DNA of 64,000 bases from the NCBI GenBank assembly GCA_963733085.1, contig CAVTBY010000010.1, positions 806,001 to 870,000 of the forward strand, in the 5' to 3' direction. Made by a program: the position numbers and the translations under genes. The notes beneath the pieces were generated by a model, which saw only the letters and a program-made list of their open reading frames with translations, made no database searches and was not told the DNA's origin. Shown here one piece after another: positions 56,390 to 64,000 of this stretch. The stretch comes from Desertimonas sp963733085. Lineage in GTDB: Bacteria; Actinomycetota; Acidimicrobiia; Acidimicrobiales; Ilumatobacteraceae. How positions within the stretch are numbered: position 1 is the stretch's first letter; every line of letters begins with the position of its first letter.

Positions 56390-59300
56390 TCAGCCCGACG
56401 CGGGAGCAGTCGACTCCGTCGGCACACTTGCCGTCGCCGGGTCAGTCGGAGCAGTCGACGCCGTCGGATCGACACCGAGCAAGGTGAGCGCCTGGTCGAC
56501 GAGCGCCGCCGCCTGGTTGACCCGCTCTTGATAGGCGCCAAGGTCGCCATCGAGGCGAAGCTGTTCGTCGGCGGTGCGCAGCAACTCGTCGGCCTGGGCG
56601 AGCAGATCTGCCGGCTCGCCGGTCGGGCTCGGTCCGTCGGTCCCGGCGTCGGCGGAAGGCGTATCGGCGGTACCGACCGGCTGATCGGCGCCACCCGGCA
56701 CCTGTACCTCTACGGACTCGTCGAGAGCGACGACGGGGTCGACCTGGGTGTCCGACCGCTCGCCGATGTTGGCGTTCAATCCGGGGAACAGCTCGGCGAG
56801 GACGCCGCCGAGCGTCAGCGAGTAGGCGGAGCGCTCGTCGTACGTCGCCATCACGAACTCGTACTCCGTCACTGAGGCGACCGTCCCCGAGTCCTGCTCG
56901 ACGCTGACGTAGAACGGGCGCACCCACAGCAGCCCGCCGGCGATGTTGACGAGCTGCAGGTCACCGAACCGCACTCTCGAGCCGCCCCGCTGTTGCAGGG
57001 TGATCTGCTCGTTGATCTGCGCGTCCGCCTGCATCGAGTTGGCAATCGCCAGGGGACCATCGGGCAGGCCGCGGTCCCCCGGCTGGACTTCGTACACGGT
57101 GAGTTGCCCGTAGGTGTCGGGATCGCTCGAAGCCGTCATGAACGCCTGCAGCTCGCGACGCTGGTCGTTGCGGGAGAACGGCACGAACGGACGCAGCAGC
57201 ACGAAGTCGCGTTGTTCGCCCTCGCCGAACATCGTGTAGTAGGGCACGAACCGGACGTTCGAGGCCTCCGTCACGAGGGCCGGTTCGGGTTCGTTACTCG
57301 CCGCGCTGGCCTGCTGCTCGCCCTCGATCGTCGCCGTTTCCCTCGGCGCCACCGACGGCGCCTGGGAGACGGACCACGCCCCGTCACGCTCGAAGAACAA
57401 CGCCGGATCGAGCTGGTACTTGGAGTAGACGTTGGTCTGCACCCGGAAGAGGTCCTCGGGGTACCGGAGGTGGGTGCGCAATTCGTCGGGCATGTCCGCA
57501 CCGGGCGTGAACAGGTCGGGAAACGCCGACATCCAGGCCTGCACGATCGGGTCCTGCTCGTCGACCACGTAGAGCGTCACCGACCCGTCGTAGGCGTCGA
57601 CGACTACCTTGACGCTGTTGCGCACGTAGTTGGCATCGCGGGGGATCCCGCTGTTCGCGCTCAGGGCGACGTCATCGCCGACCGCCTCGGCATACGGGTA
57701 GCGGCTCGTCGCGGTATAGCCGTCGACGACCCACTGCACGGTGCCGGCGATCACCACCGGATACGGGTCGCCGTCGAAGGACAGGAACGGCGCCAGCTTC
57801 TCCACCCGATCGCGGACGTTGCGCACCCACAGCATCTGCGAGTCGGAGTCGATCGCTCCGGACGCGACGACGTTGTAGTCCATGAACGCCAACCCGAACG
57901 CGAGGCGACGCACGAACGACGACATCTGCACGCCATCGGTCCCCGCGTACGGTCGGTTCTCGTCGCCGCACGGGCGTTCGCTCTCCTCGGTGCCGGCCAC
58001 GGCGTACCCGGACAGGCTGGGGCTGAAGTACAGCTCCGGGCGGGTGAGGGCGACGTTCTGGTAGGCGGGGAAGCCGCTCTGACGGACTCGTCCTGCCGGC
58101 GCCATGAGAATCCCGCAGCCACGGGTGTTGATCAGGTGACGCCCCTGCCAGCTGCGGTTCGGGACCCCCTCGAGGTCGAGCTCGCGAGCCGCGATGAGAA
58201 CCTGGCGCACGTCGCCGTCGAGGTCGTAGCGGTCGACGTCGAGGTCGTCGATCGTCAACCCCGCCTCGTCGCCGCCGTCGATCTGGAACTTGCTCTCGAA
58301 CTCGGCGGGGTTGAGGAGACGCACGTCGACGAGCGGTTGGAGGTCGCCGCTCTCGGCGATCGTCGCCGCGCTCAGCGTGTCGAACGAGATCGGCACCGTG
58401 GCAACCTGTTGCTCGGTGAGGCCCATCGCCTCCCGCGTCGCGAACACGTTGCGCTCGATGAACGGCGCCTCGCGGGCCTTCTGGTTGGGGTTGACGACGA
58501 GTCCCTGGACGGCGGCCGGATAGATGTAGCCGGCGAGCACGGCCAGAACGAGCCAGATCGCCGACGAGATCAGCGGCAGCCGCCACGACTCGGTTCGCAG
58601 CGTCGACAGATACAGCGCGGCCGTGACGATCGCCACCACGGACAGCAGCAAGAGCGCCGGCAGCTGGGCATGGACCACCGAGTACGTCGCCCCCTGGACG
58701 AACCCACGCCGTTCATTGGTGGTCTCGTACCGGCGTACCCAATAGTCGGCGGCCTTGAGGGCGGCAAGCACCGCGAGCAGCACGGCGATGTGGCCGCGGG
58801 CCCCCGAGCTCAGCGTCGGGATCGGGGAGGCGAACATCACGCCGCCGTTGAGCACGTGCACGAGCACGGTGATCAACAGCACGACGATGATGGCGAAGAA
58901 CAGCCAGTCGAGCACGAAGTTGATGAACGGCAACTCGAAGACGTAGAACCCGACATCGACGTCGAACTCGTCGTCGGATGTGCCGAAGCTCTTGGCGTTG
59001 CGGTAGAGCATCCAGGCCTGCCACTGCGTCGACGCCGGGAGGGCCATGAGCAGGGCGAAAACACCGGCGACGGCGTAGCGGTAGAGATTCAGGCGGCGTC
59101 CGAAGACTTCGTGCAGGCGTTCCACGAAGGGGTGCGGGTTGGCCGGATAGCGCGACGGGGCGAGCTTGTCGGCGATCGCCACGTTGCCGGCGGCGATCGC
59201 CGCGAAGGCGACGAAGAACAGCACGAACAGCGTCAGCCGAGCCTTTATCACCCCCCAGAAGACGCCGGACTGGCCGAGGCCGTCGAACCACAGGGCCTCT

Positions 59301-59431
59301 ATGTAGAAGCGGGCGACGGCGCGGCCGAAAATGACGACTACGACGACGAACAGGGCAGCCGCGATGAGGGCGACGCGACCCGAGGCACGCAGCCACGAGC
59401 GGCGACGAGGAAGTTCAGCGGCTCGCCGCAC
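56390..59431 (-). CDS. UPF0182 family membrane protein
   Basis: 1,013 residues. Seven membrane helices lie within residues 15-310 (VALIAAALFVVVVVIFGRAV and later ones), followed by a very large extracytoplasmic region (residues 320-900; FIERNVFATREAMGL, NRPYAGTDGVQMSSFVRRLA, RYPEDLFRVQTNVYSKYQLD), the standard UPF0182 plan. The acidic, Asp/Gly-rich C-terminal 110 residues vary among relatives. The function is unknown though the family is conserved in actinobacteria and cyanobacteria. GTG 59431 is supported by TAGGTT 6 nt upstream. Confidence 0.95.
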   Translation of the reverse strand: MRRAAELPRRRSWLRASGRVALIAAALFVVVVVIFGRAVARFYIEALWFDGLGQSGVFWGVIKARLTLFVLFFVAFAAIAAGNVAIADKLAPSRYPANPHPFVERLHEVFGRRLNLYRYAVAGVFALLMALPASTQWQAWMLYRNAKSFGTSDDEFDVDVGFYVFELPFINFVLDWLFFAIIVVLLITVLVHVLNGGVMFASPIPTLSSGARGHIAVLLAVLAALKAADYWVRRYETTNERRGFVQGATYSVVHAQLPALLLLSVVAIVTAALYLSTLRTESWRLPLISSAIWLVLAVLAGYIYPAAVQGLVVNPNQKAREAPFIERNVFATREAMGLTEQQVATVPISFDTLSAATIAESGDLQPLVDVRLLNPAEFESKFQIDGGDEAGLTIDDLDVDRYDLDGDVRQVLIAARELDLEGVPNRSWQGRHLINTRGCGILMAPAGRVRQSGFPAYQNVALTRPELYFSPSLSGYAVAGTEESERPCGDENRPYAGTDGVQMSSFVRRLAFGLAFMDYNVVASGAIDSDSQMLWVRNVRDRVEKLAPFLSFDGDPYPVVIAGTVQWVVDGYTATSRYPYAEAVGDDVALSANSGIPRDANYVRNSVKVVVDAYDGSVTLYVVDEQDPIVQAWMSAFPDLFTPGADMPDELRTHLRYPEDLFRVQTNVYSKYQLDPALFFERDGAWSVSQAPSVAPRETATIEGEQQASAASNEPEPALVTEASNVRFVPYYTMFGEGEQRDFVLLRPFVPFSRNDQRRELQAFMTASSDPDTYGQLTVYEVQPGDRGLPDGPLAIANSMQADAQINEQITLQQRGGSRVRFGDLQLVNIAGGLLWVRPFYVSVEQDSGTVASVTEYEFVMATYDERSAYSLTLGGVLAELFPGLNANIGERSDTQVDPVVALDESVEVQVPGGADQPVGTADTPSADAGTDGPSPTGEPADLLAQADELLRTADEQLRLDGDLGAYQERVNQAAALVDQALTLLGVDPTASTAPTDPATASVPTESTAPASG

Positions 59432-59662
59432 AGGCGCAACCTACCTGCCAGGACCGACGAGTCGACGTCACGTGTCGAGGTCTTCGGCGGGGGGTCCGGG
59501 GGCGGAGGCTCCTGCCGGAGCCCCCCGGCTGCTGGTCGATCCGGCTCCGCCGGTCGACCAGCTGAGAGGATTTCAGTGCCGGCCGAAGGCCGGCGCATCG
59601 AGCTCGACCGAACGGAGCGAGCGAGCGCAGCGAGCGAAGCGAGTGAGGTCGAAACGCCGACG
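59432..59662. other. 231 bp intergenic region rich in inverted and short direct repeats
   Basis: It contains the UPF0182 -10 box TAGGTT (59438-59443, minus strand), an inverted repeat CTGGTCGA/TCGACCAG (about 59532-59561), GCCGGCC-GA-AGGCCGGC (about 59578-59595) and a run of GAGCGAGCG / GCAGCGAGC units (about 59609-59648). No gene is visible. Confidence 0.5.
59438..59443 (-). promoter_or_regulatory. -10 box for the leaderless UPF0182 gene
   Basis: TAGGTT on the minus strand is followed by 6 nt and GTG 59431. Confidence 0.6.
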
Positions 59663-61588
59663 TCAGTCGGCGGGAATCACGAGGCAGCGACAGCCGGCGT
59701 GGGCCGGGGGGCACGTGCTGCCGGTCGGGAAGGCCGTGCCGACAGCGACCGCCTGCTGCAGCGAGTTGTCCTCGCAGTCCGAGCAGGCGCCGACAGCAGG
59801 GTCGAAGATCCACCGGACGAGCTGGCCGTCGCTGAACGCCGAGCACGCGCCGCGGCTATAGGCGTGGCGCAAGAGATCGTCGAGCATGTCGTCGATGCGC
59901 CGGGTCTTCCACTCGCGGTAGATCGCCCTGGCCTTCTTGGTGAGCTCCTCGTTGTCACCGTCGACAGCCTCGATGCCGGTGAGCAACCGATCGCGCAGCG
60001 GCCCTACGAGATCGCTCGCCAGCGCCTCCCGAACGGGTGCGATCGCAGCATCGTCGATCCGGCTCGCGGCGTGTGCGTCGTCGCCGATGGACGCGGCGCC
60101 GGCGGCGGCCGCGGCCCGGAGATCCCCCGCCAAGGCATCGAAATAGCGGCTCGACTGCTCGTCGGCAGCGGGCAGGACGTCGTCGATGGCGCGCACCGCC
60201 TTCTTGCCCCGCAGCTTGTCGAGCACGTCGTTCTGCTCGTCGGCGAGGACGCGCTTGAGCTTGCGGCCGCTGCTGACGATCAGTGGCGTCAACGCCTCGT
60301 CGCGGACGTCGAACGGTGACGGTGCCGCCGGCTCGTCGGGCGCGTCCTCGGTCGGGGCGGCCGGCGGCTCGGTCTCCACGTTTTCCGTGCGCAGCCGGGC
60401 GAATAGGTTGTCGACGTCGGTGGCCGTGATGTCGTCGTCGTCGACTTCCTCGTCGTCGACTTCCTCGTCGTCCCCTGAGGTGACGGTTGGATGGCCGTCC
60501 GCTTCGGCGCCGACGCCCGCCCCTGTCGCGCTCGGGTCGTCGACCGCATCGTCCCCGACCTCGTCGTCGGCCTCGGCTTCGGACCCGGGTGCGATCACCA
60601 CGGTGTCGGCGCGCCGGTCGGGGAACTGCAGGACCGTGGCACCGGCACCGGCACCGGCGGGCGGCTGCGGCCCGGCAGGCGGTTCCTCGACCACCTTCGC
60701 CTCGGCGCCGGAATCGTCAGCCGTTGATTCGGCGGCATCCGTGTCGTCTTTGGGAGTGCCGGCGAGACGGGAATCGATCGCCTTCGTCTCGTCGGAGCCG
60801 TTGGGATCGAGCGCCGGATCTTCCGGATCGTCGCCGGCGCGGGCTGCAAGCACGTCGTCGCTGATCGAGGAGATCTCCCCGAGGCGGGACGCCGGAACCA
60901 TCACCGGGACGGGGCCGGTCGTCGGCGACAGGTTGACGTACTCGCTCAGCTCGCCGAGCGGGGCGAGCTCGGCGACGACGTCGGCTGCGACGAGGCGGGC
61001 CCGCTCGAACGCCTGCACGAGCCGGTCACGACCGTGGACGAGTTGGTCGATCTGCTGGCGGGCGAGGTCACGGCGGCGGGACAACTCGCTGAGCACCCGC
61101 TCGCGGTAGGCGCGGGCTTCCTCGACCATCTCCCGACCCTGCTGCTTGGCCATCTCCAACTCGGCCTCGGCGTCCTGTTCGGCGTCGCGGCGGCGGCGGG
61201 TGACCTCGCTGTCGGTCTCGTCGCGGAGGTGTTGGGCATCCTCGCGTGCCTCGCGCAACATCCGTTCGGCAGCCTCCTCGGCCTTGGCGCGGATCGCCGC
61301 CGCGCTCTCCCGCGCCGCTTGCAGGATGCGGGTCGTCTCCTCACCGAGGAGACGGGCCAGCGTCTCGTCGTCGAGCTCGGGAGGCGGTCCCGGCCGGTGC
61401 AGCCGCATCGACCGCAGCTCCTGGTCGAGATAGCGCTCGCGCTCCTGCATGCGCGCCAGCTCGGCGGCGACCATGCGCAGGAACTCGCGGACCTCGGATT
61501 GATCGAAACCGCGGCGGCTGGTGGGGAAGTTGGCGTCCCGCACCGACGCCGGCGAAGACGGGTCGGGGCGCGAGAACGAGATGGCCAC
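59663..61588 (-). CDS. DivIVA-domain coiled-coil protein with C-terminal phage-head-morphogenesis-like domain
   Basis: 641 residues. Residues 18-60 are a DivIVA-like N-terminal domain (FPTSRRGFDQSEVREFLRMV), followed by a long coiled coil to about residue 220, a disordered acidic linker with repeats of DDEEVDDEEVDDDD (220-420), and a C-terminal domain of about 220 residues. This ends in REWKTRRIDDMLDDLLRHAY, VGACSDCEDNSLQ and STCPPAHAGCRCLVIP, which closely follows the Cys/His pattern at the end of Mu F/SPP1 gp7 minor head proteins. GTG 61588 has TACGCT 6 nt upstream. DivIVA proteins scaffold at poles and septa; the role of the tail is unknown. Confidence 0.75.
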   Translation of the reverse strand: MAISFSRPDPSSPASVRDANFPTSRRGFDQSEVREFLRMVAAELARMQERERYLDQELRSMRLHRPGPPPELDDETLARLLGEETTRILQAARESAAAIRAKAEEAAERMLREAREDAQHLRDETDSEVTRRRRDAEQDAEAELEMAKQQGREMVEEARAYRERVLSELSRRRDLARQQIDQLVHGRDRLVQAFERARLVAADVVAELAPLGELSEYVNLSPTTGPVPVMVPASRLGEISSISDDVLAARAGDDPEDPALDPNGSDETKAIDSRLAGTPKDDTDAAESTADDSGAEAKVVEEPPAGPQPPAGAGAGATVLQFPDRRADTVVIAPGSEAEADDEVGDDAVDDPSATGAGVGAEADGHPTVTSGDDEEVDDEEVDDDDITATDVDNLFARLRTENVETEPPAAPTEDAPDEPAAPSPFDVRDEALTPLIVSSGRKLKRVLADEQNDVLDKLRGKKAVRAIDDVLPAADEQSSRYFDALAGDLRAAAAAGAASIGDDAHAASRIDDAAIAPVREALASDLVGPLRDRLLTGIEAVDGDNEELTKKARAIYREWKTRRIDDMLDDLLRHAYSRGACSAFSDGQLVRWIFDPAVGACSDCEDNSLQQAVAVGTAFPTGSTCPPAHAGCRCLVIPAD

Positions 61589-61624
61589 ATCCCCAGCGTA
61601 GATGGGATGTTTGCGGAGTTGGTG

Positions 61625-62824
61625 TCAATCAGGTGCCGGCAGCGGATCGCCGCCCAGCCGTTGGAGGGCGTCAAGGGCCTCCTCGATGTCGGCGACGACG
61701 ATCAACTCGACGTCGTCACCGGCGACTTCCCTGGCGCTGGCCAGCTCGGCTTCGGTCTGCTCGGCGGGCACGATGAAGTGGTCGATCCCAGCCTGGCGGA
61801 CCGCCGAGACCTTCTGCGGCAGCCCGCCGATCCCCCCGACAGTGCCGTCGAGTCGGATCGTGCCGGTCACGGCGACGTCCTCGCCGCCGAGGAGGTCGCC
61901 CTCGGTCAGCTCGTCGAGCAGCGTGAGCGTGAACGCCAGGCCGGCGCTGGGCCCACCGATCTGACCAGTGTCGAAGGCGATCTCGAACGGGAGGCGCACG
62001 GACCGGGTGTCGAACGGGACGATCCCGAGTGCGGCCTGCCCCGATCCGTCCAGCGACTCGATCAATTCGACCTCGACGTCGACCTCACCGACGTCAGGAC
62101 GGTCGACGGTGACGCTGACGACGTCGCCCGGCTCGTGCCGCTCGAGCACGGCAAGCAGCTCGTCCAACGTTTCTACGTCGGTCCCGTCGACGGCGACGAT
62201 CGTGTCACCGTCGTCGAGCTGCTCGGCGGTCGGCACGTACTCCACGCACCGTTGCCCTTCGAACTGCAGACACCCCAGGTAGTCGATCTGCACCACTCCG
62301 GGGACCAACTCCGGCTCGTAGCCGGCGAGCGTGAGGGCCACGTACTGGGCGACCTGGCTGGACGTGCGCATCATCTGCAGACCGACGGTGCGCCGCTGCG
62401 ACGGCGTCTGCGAACCGAACTTCTCCTCGTTGGTGAGGAACTGGATCTCCGGCTCGTTCTCGGCCACCCACCGACCGAGCAGGGACTGCGGAGGCTCGCT
62501 GACGGTGACGAAGAACACCCGTCCGTCCAGATCGGTGTCGATCGTGACGTCGGCGCCGGCAGCTTCGTAGGACACCCGGTCGGCGACGGCGTTGACGGTG
62601 GCGGGGACACGGGCGTACGGCGTGGCCTCCTCGACGACCTCGCCGTCCCGTTCTACGTCCTTGCTGGCGACGAGACGGGCCGGGAGCAGCGCCAGGACGA
62701 CGATCGCCACGAGCGTCAGCAGCGAGATCACCGCCAGGGGTACCGCCCACAGACGCCGCCGGCGGCTCGGCGACCGGGGGTACGGCTCGATACCGGCCGC
62801 CGCCGCCTTTGACGGCGGCGTCAT
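61625..62824 (-). CDS. Membrane-anchored PDZ and Lon-type serine protease (YlbL-like)
   Basis: 399 residues from ATG 62824. One N-terminal helix (PLAVISLLTLVAIVVLALLP) is followed by an extracytoplasmic beta region, a PDZ domain (LDDGDTIVAVDGTDVETLDE, GDVVSVTVDRPD) and a Lon proteolytic domain with the catalytic Ser in TGQIGGPSAGLAFTLTLLDE and the Lys in GGIGGLPQKVSAVRQAG. It has no AAA module, so activity is ATP-independent. Actinobacterial homologues are common next to UPF0182. A longer upstream reading is shadow sequence. Confidence 0.9.
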   Translation of the reverse strand: MTPPSKAAAAGIEPYPRSPSRRRRLWAVPLAVISLLTLVAIVVLALLPARLVASKDVERDGEVVEEATPYARVPATVNAVADRVSYEAAGADVTIDTDLDGRVFFVTVSEPPQSLLGRWVAENEPEIQFLTNEEKFGSQTPSQRRTVGLQMMRTSSQVAQYVALTLAGYEPELVPGVVQIDYLGCLQFEGQRCVEYVPTAEQLDDGDTIVAVDGTDVETLDELLAVLERHEPGDVVSVTVDRPDVGEVDVEVELIESLDGSGQAALGIVPFDTRSVRLPFEIAFDTGQIGGPSAGLAFTLTLLDELTEGDLLGGEDVAVTGTIRLDGTVGGIGGLPQKVSAVRQAGIDHFIVPAEQTEAELASAREVAGDDVELIVVADIEEALDALQRLGGDPLPAPD

Positions 62825-62840
62825 TAACGTTTGGGGTTGC

Positions 62841-63161
62841 GTGTCGGTCAACGATCTCACCATTCGAGCGGCGATCATCGCCGGGTTGGCGATTGTCGCC
62901 CTCGTGCTCACGGGCTGGCGTAAGACTGCCAGGGCTACGCCGAAAACGTCGCGCGGGACGGCCACGACACCGCGCCAGGTGCCGATCGAGGTCGAACGCC
63001 AGCCGACTCCCGCCTATCACGCTCCCAATCCGGTGCAACGGCTCGTGGCCCTGCTCTCGAGCGGCGGGCTCGCCCTCCTCGTCGGGGCGGTCATCGCCAC
63101 CGTCAGCGCCTTCGCCATCGCCGTCATCGTCACGACGATGACGAACCTGCTGAAGGACTGA
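62841..63161 (+). CDS. Small two-helix membrane protein, unknown function
   Basis: 106 residues from GTG 62841, divergent from the protease gene with 16 bp between the starts. Helix 1 is IRAAIIAGLAIVALVLTGW; helix 2 is GGLALLVGAVIATVSAFAIA. The linker of about 45 residues is basic and Pro-rich. No family recognised. TAACGT is 10 nt upstream of the GTG. Confidence 0.6.
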   Translation: MSVNDLTIRAAIIAGLAIVALVLTGWRKTARATPKTSRGTATTPRQVPIEVERQPTPAYHAPNPVQRLVALLSSGGLALLVGAVIATVSAFAIAVIVTTMTNLLKD

Positions 63162-63162
63162 G

Positions 63163-63774
63163 CTGCCGGTCGAGCCGACGCGGCGCAGCGTCTCCATCGC
63201 CGGGCACCAGGGCGACCCGGACACCGCGAGGGCCGGGCTTGCCTCGACCGACCCGGCCGTGCGCGCCACCGCCCTCGGCGCCCTCGAGCGCCTCGGCGCC
63301 GCGTCCGACGGCGACATCGTCGCCGCTCTCGCCGACGCCGACCCCGGCGTCCGGCGGCGGGCTGCGACGATCGCCGCCCGCCATCCGGGCGTCGACTTGA
63401 CCATTGCCCTGGCCGATCCGGACAGCACGGTCGTCGAAGTCGCAGCATGGGCGTGTGGCGAACGGAGCGAGGTCGGCGACGACGTGCTGCACCGGCTGAT
63501 CAGCCTGGCGACGGACCTCGCGGCCGACCCGCTCGCTCGCGAGTCGAGCGTCGCCGCCCTCGGCGCGATCGGCGACGAGCGCGCACTCGATGCGATCCTC
63601 GCGGCGACCGGCGACAAGCCGGCGATCCGCCGTCGCGCCGTTCTCGCCCTGGCACCATTCCTCGACCCCGGGCACGCCCGGGCCGGCGAGATCGACGCCG
63701 CCCTGCAACGGGCCCTGAGCGACCGGGACTGGCAGGTGCGCCAGGCCGCCGAGGACCTCCTCCCCCGCGACTGA
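63163..63774 (+). CDS. HEAT-repeat protein, start codon uncertain
   Basis: About 203 residues if read from CTG 63163, or 171 from GTG 63259. The protein is built of HEAT/PBS-lyase-type helical repeats (TARAGLASTDPAVRATALGA, AALADADPGVRRRAATIAAR, STVVEVAAWACGE, IRRRAVLALAPFLDPG, DRDWQVRQAAEDLL). The repeat pattern begins well before GTG 63259, but no ATG, GTG or TTG exists in frame after the stop at 63151, so either a CTG start right after the preceding stop is used or an indel hides the start. It is a protein-protein interaction scaffold; partner unknown. Confidence 0.7.
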   Translation: MPVEPTRRSVSIAGHQGDPDTARAGLASTDPAVRATALGALERLGAASDGDIVAALADADPGVRRRAATIAARHPGVDLTIALADPDSTVVEVAAWACGERSEVGDDVLHRLISLATDLAADPLARESSVAALGAIGDERALDAILAATGDKPAIRRRAVLALAPFLDPGHARAGEIDAALQRALSDRDWQVRQAAEDLLPRD

Positions 63775-63801
63775 CCTGACGCCCGTGACAAGCCGCCATT
63801 C

Positions 63802-63842
63802 TTGGCGCGGTTCAGCACCAAAACGGTGCTGAACCGCGCCAA
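63802..63842. terminator. Perfect 18 bp hairpin after the HEAT-repeat gene
   Basis: TTGGCGCGGTTCAGCACC (63802-63819) pairs exactly with 63825-63842 around AAAAC. No T run follows. Confidence 0.7.
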
Positions 63843-64000
63843 CTTCGAGAAGCGCCGACAAGTCCCGACGCAGCGGTACGAAAACGGCCCGTTTCGGGGC
63901 CGCGGCGATTCCGATGCCGTAAACCGGTCACCACTGACCGCTTCGCGGTACCAGAGTCCGGAATCGGCTGAGGCGCCGGTTCTGAGGCCGCAAACCGGAC
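63843..64000. other. Right-edge sequence without a recognised gene
   Basis: No start or coding pattern is visible before the edge. The segments ATGCCGTAAACCGG (about 63915) and GGCCGCAAACCGG (about 63986) form an imperfect direct repeat about 70 bp apart. Confidence 0.3.

Noticed and set aside
56993..60319. 1,108-codon open frame opposite UPF0182 and DivIVA genes
   Set aside because: It spans two real genes and the intergenic repeats on the other strand, and no domain is recognisable.

Overview
This is a 64 kb stretch of GC-rich DNA with actinobacterial character. Supporting signs are a bacterial NHEJ set (Ku, LigD-type polymerase, ATP-dependent ligase), a UPF0182 membrane protein, a DUF222/HNH gene, a F420/PPOX-type oxidoreductase, a DivIVA-domain coiled-coil protein, and many genes whose -10 box lies 6-8 nt before the start codon, as expected for leaderless mRNAs. 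My best guess is a member of the Acidimicrobiia (Ilumatobacter-like); this is inference from gene content only. One tRNA (initiator Met) and one complete insertion sequence are present. I see no CRISPR array, rRNA or prophage.

Layout. 1-6 kb: damaged accessory genes (Baeyer-Villiger monooxygenase remnant, a DUF222-HNH gene hit by an IS1595-type element exactly at its start codon, a very short P450-like gene fused tail-to-tail to half a SnoaL gene). 6-14 kb: PutA, then an ABC-2 transporter with its histidine kinase/response regulator pair, and a poly-gamma-glutamate hydrolase-like protein. 14-19 kb: acyltransferase, then the DNA-break repair island LigD(PE-Pol)-Ku-ligase with a macrodomain gene whose start codon overlaps that of the ligase. 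19-24 kb: universal stress protein, a heavily frameshifted beta-lactamase-fold gene, PurU, and a divergent HxlR-regulator/acyl-CoA dehydrogenase pair. 24-28 kb: a second transporter-plus-two-component module with the same gene order as the first. 28-32.6 kb: HrpA helicase and a ferredoxin-linked adenylate cyclase.

32.6-45 kb is a sugar catabolism region. One arm (LacI, binding protein, two permeases, GH39 glycosidase) runs leftward. A second, divergent set consists of two Schiff-base aldolases leftward, and a PfkB kinase, LacI regulator, ManA-type isomerase and FGGY kinase rightward. Each regulator has a matching pair of palindromes in the adjacent promoter region. Oligosaccharides are probably imported by the ABC system, cut in the cytoplasm by the GH39 enzyme, isomerised, phosphorylated and split by the aldolases, but the actual sugar cannot be read from the sequence.

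45-54 kb: multidrug-type ABC exporter, RecQ with a C-terminal phosphoribosyltransferase-like part, a secreted Thr-rich protein, a GNAT, an amidase, a VapBC-type pair and the initiator tRNA. 54-64 kb: a cytochrome c plus multihelix membrane partner, an alpha/beta hydrolase, a coiled-coil protein, UPF0182, a DivIVA protein whose C-terminus resembles a phage head morphogenesis domain, a PDZ-Lon protease and a HEAT-repeat protein. Many genes end in long, perfect, sequence-unique hairpins. At least eleven genes carry reading-frame breaks, some at homopolymers, so part of the apparent decay may be sequencing error.
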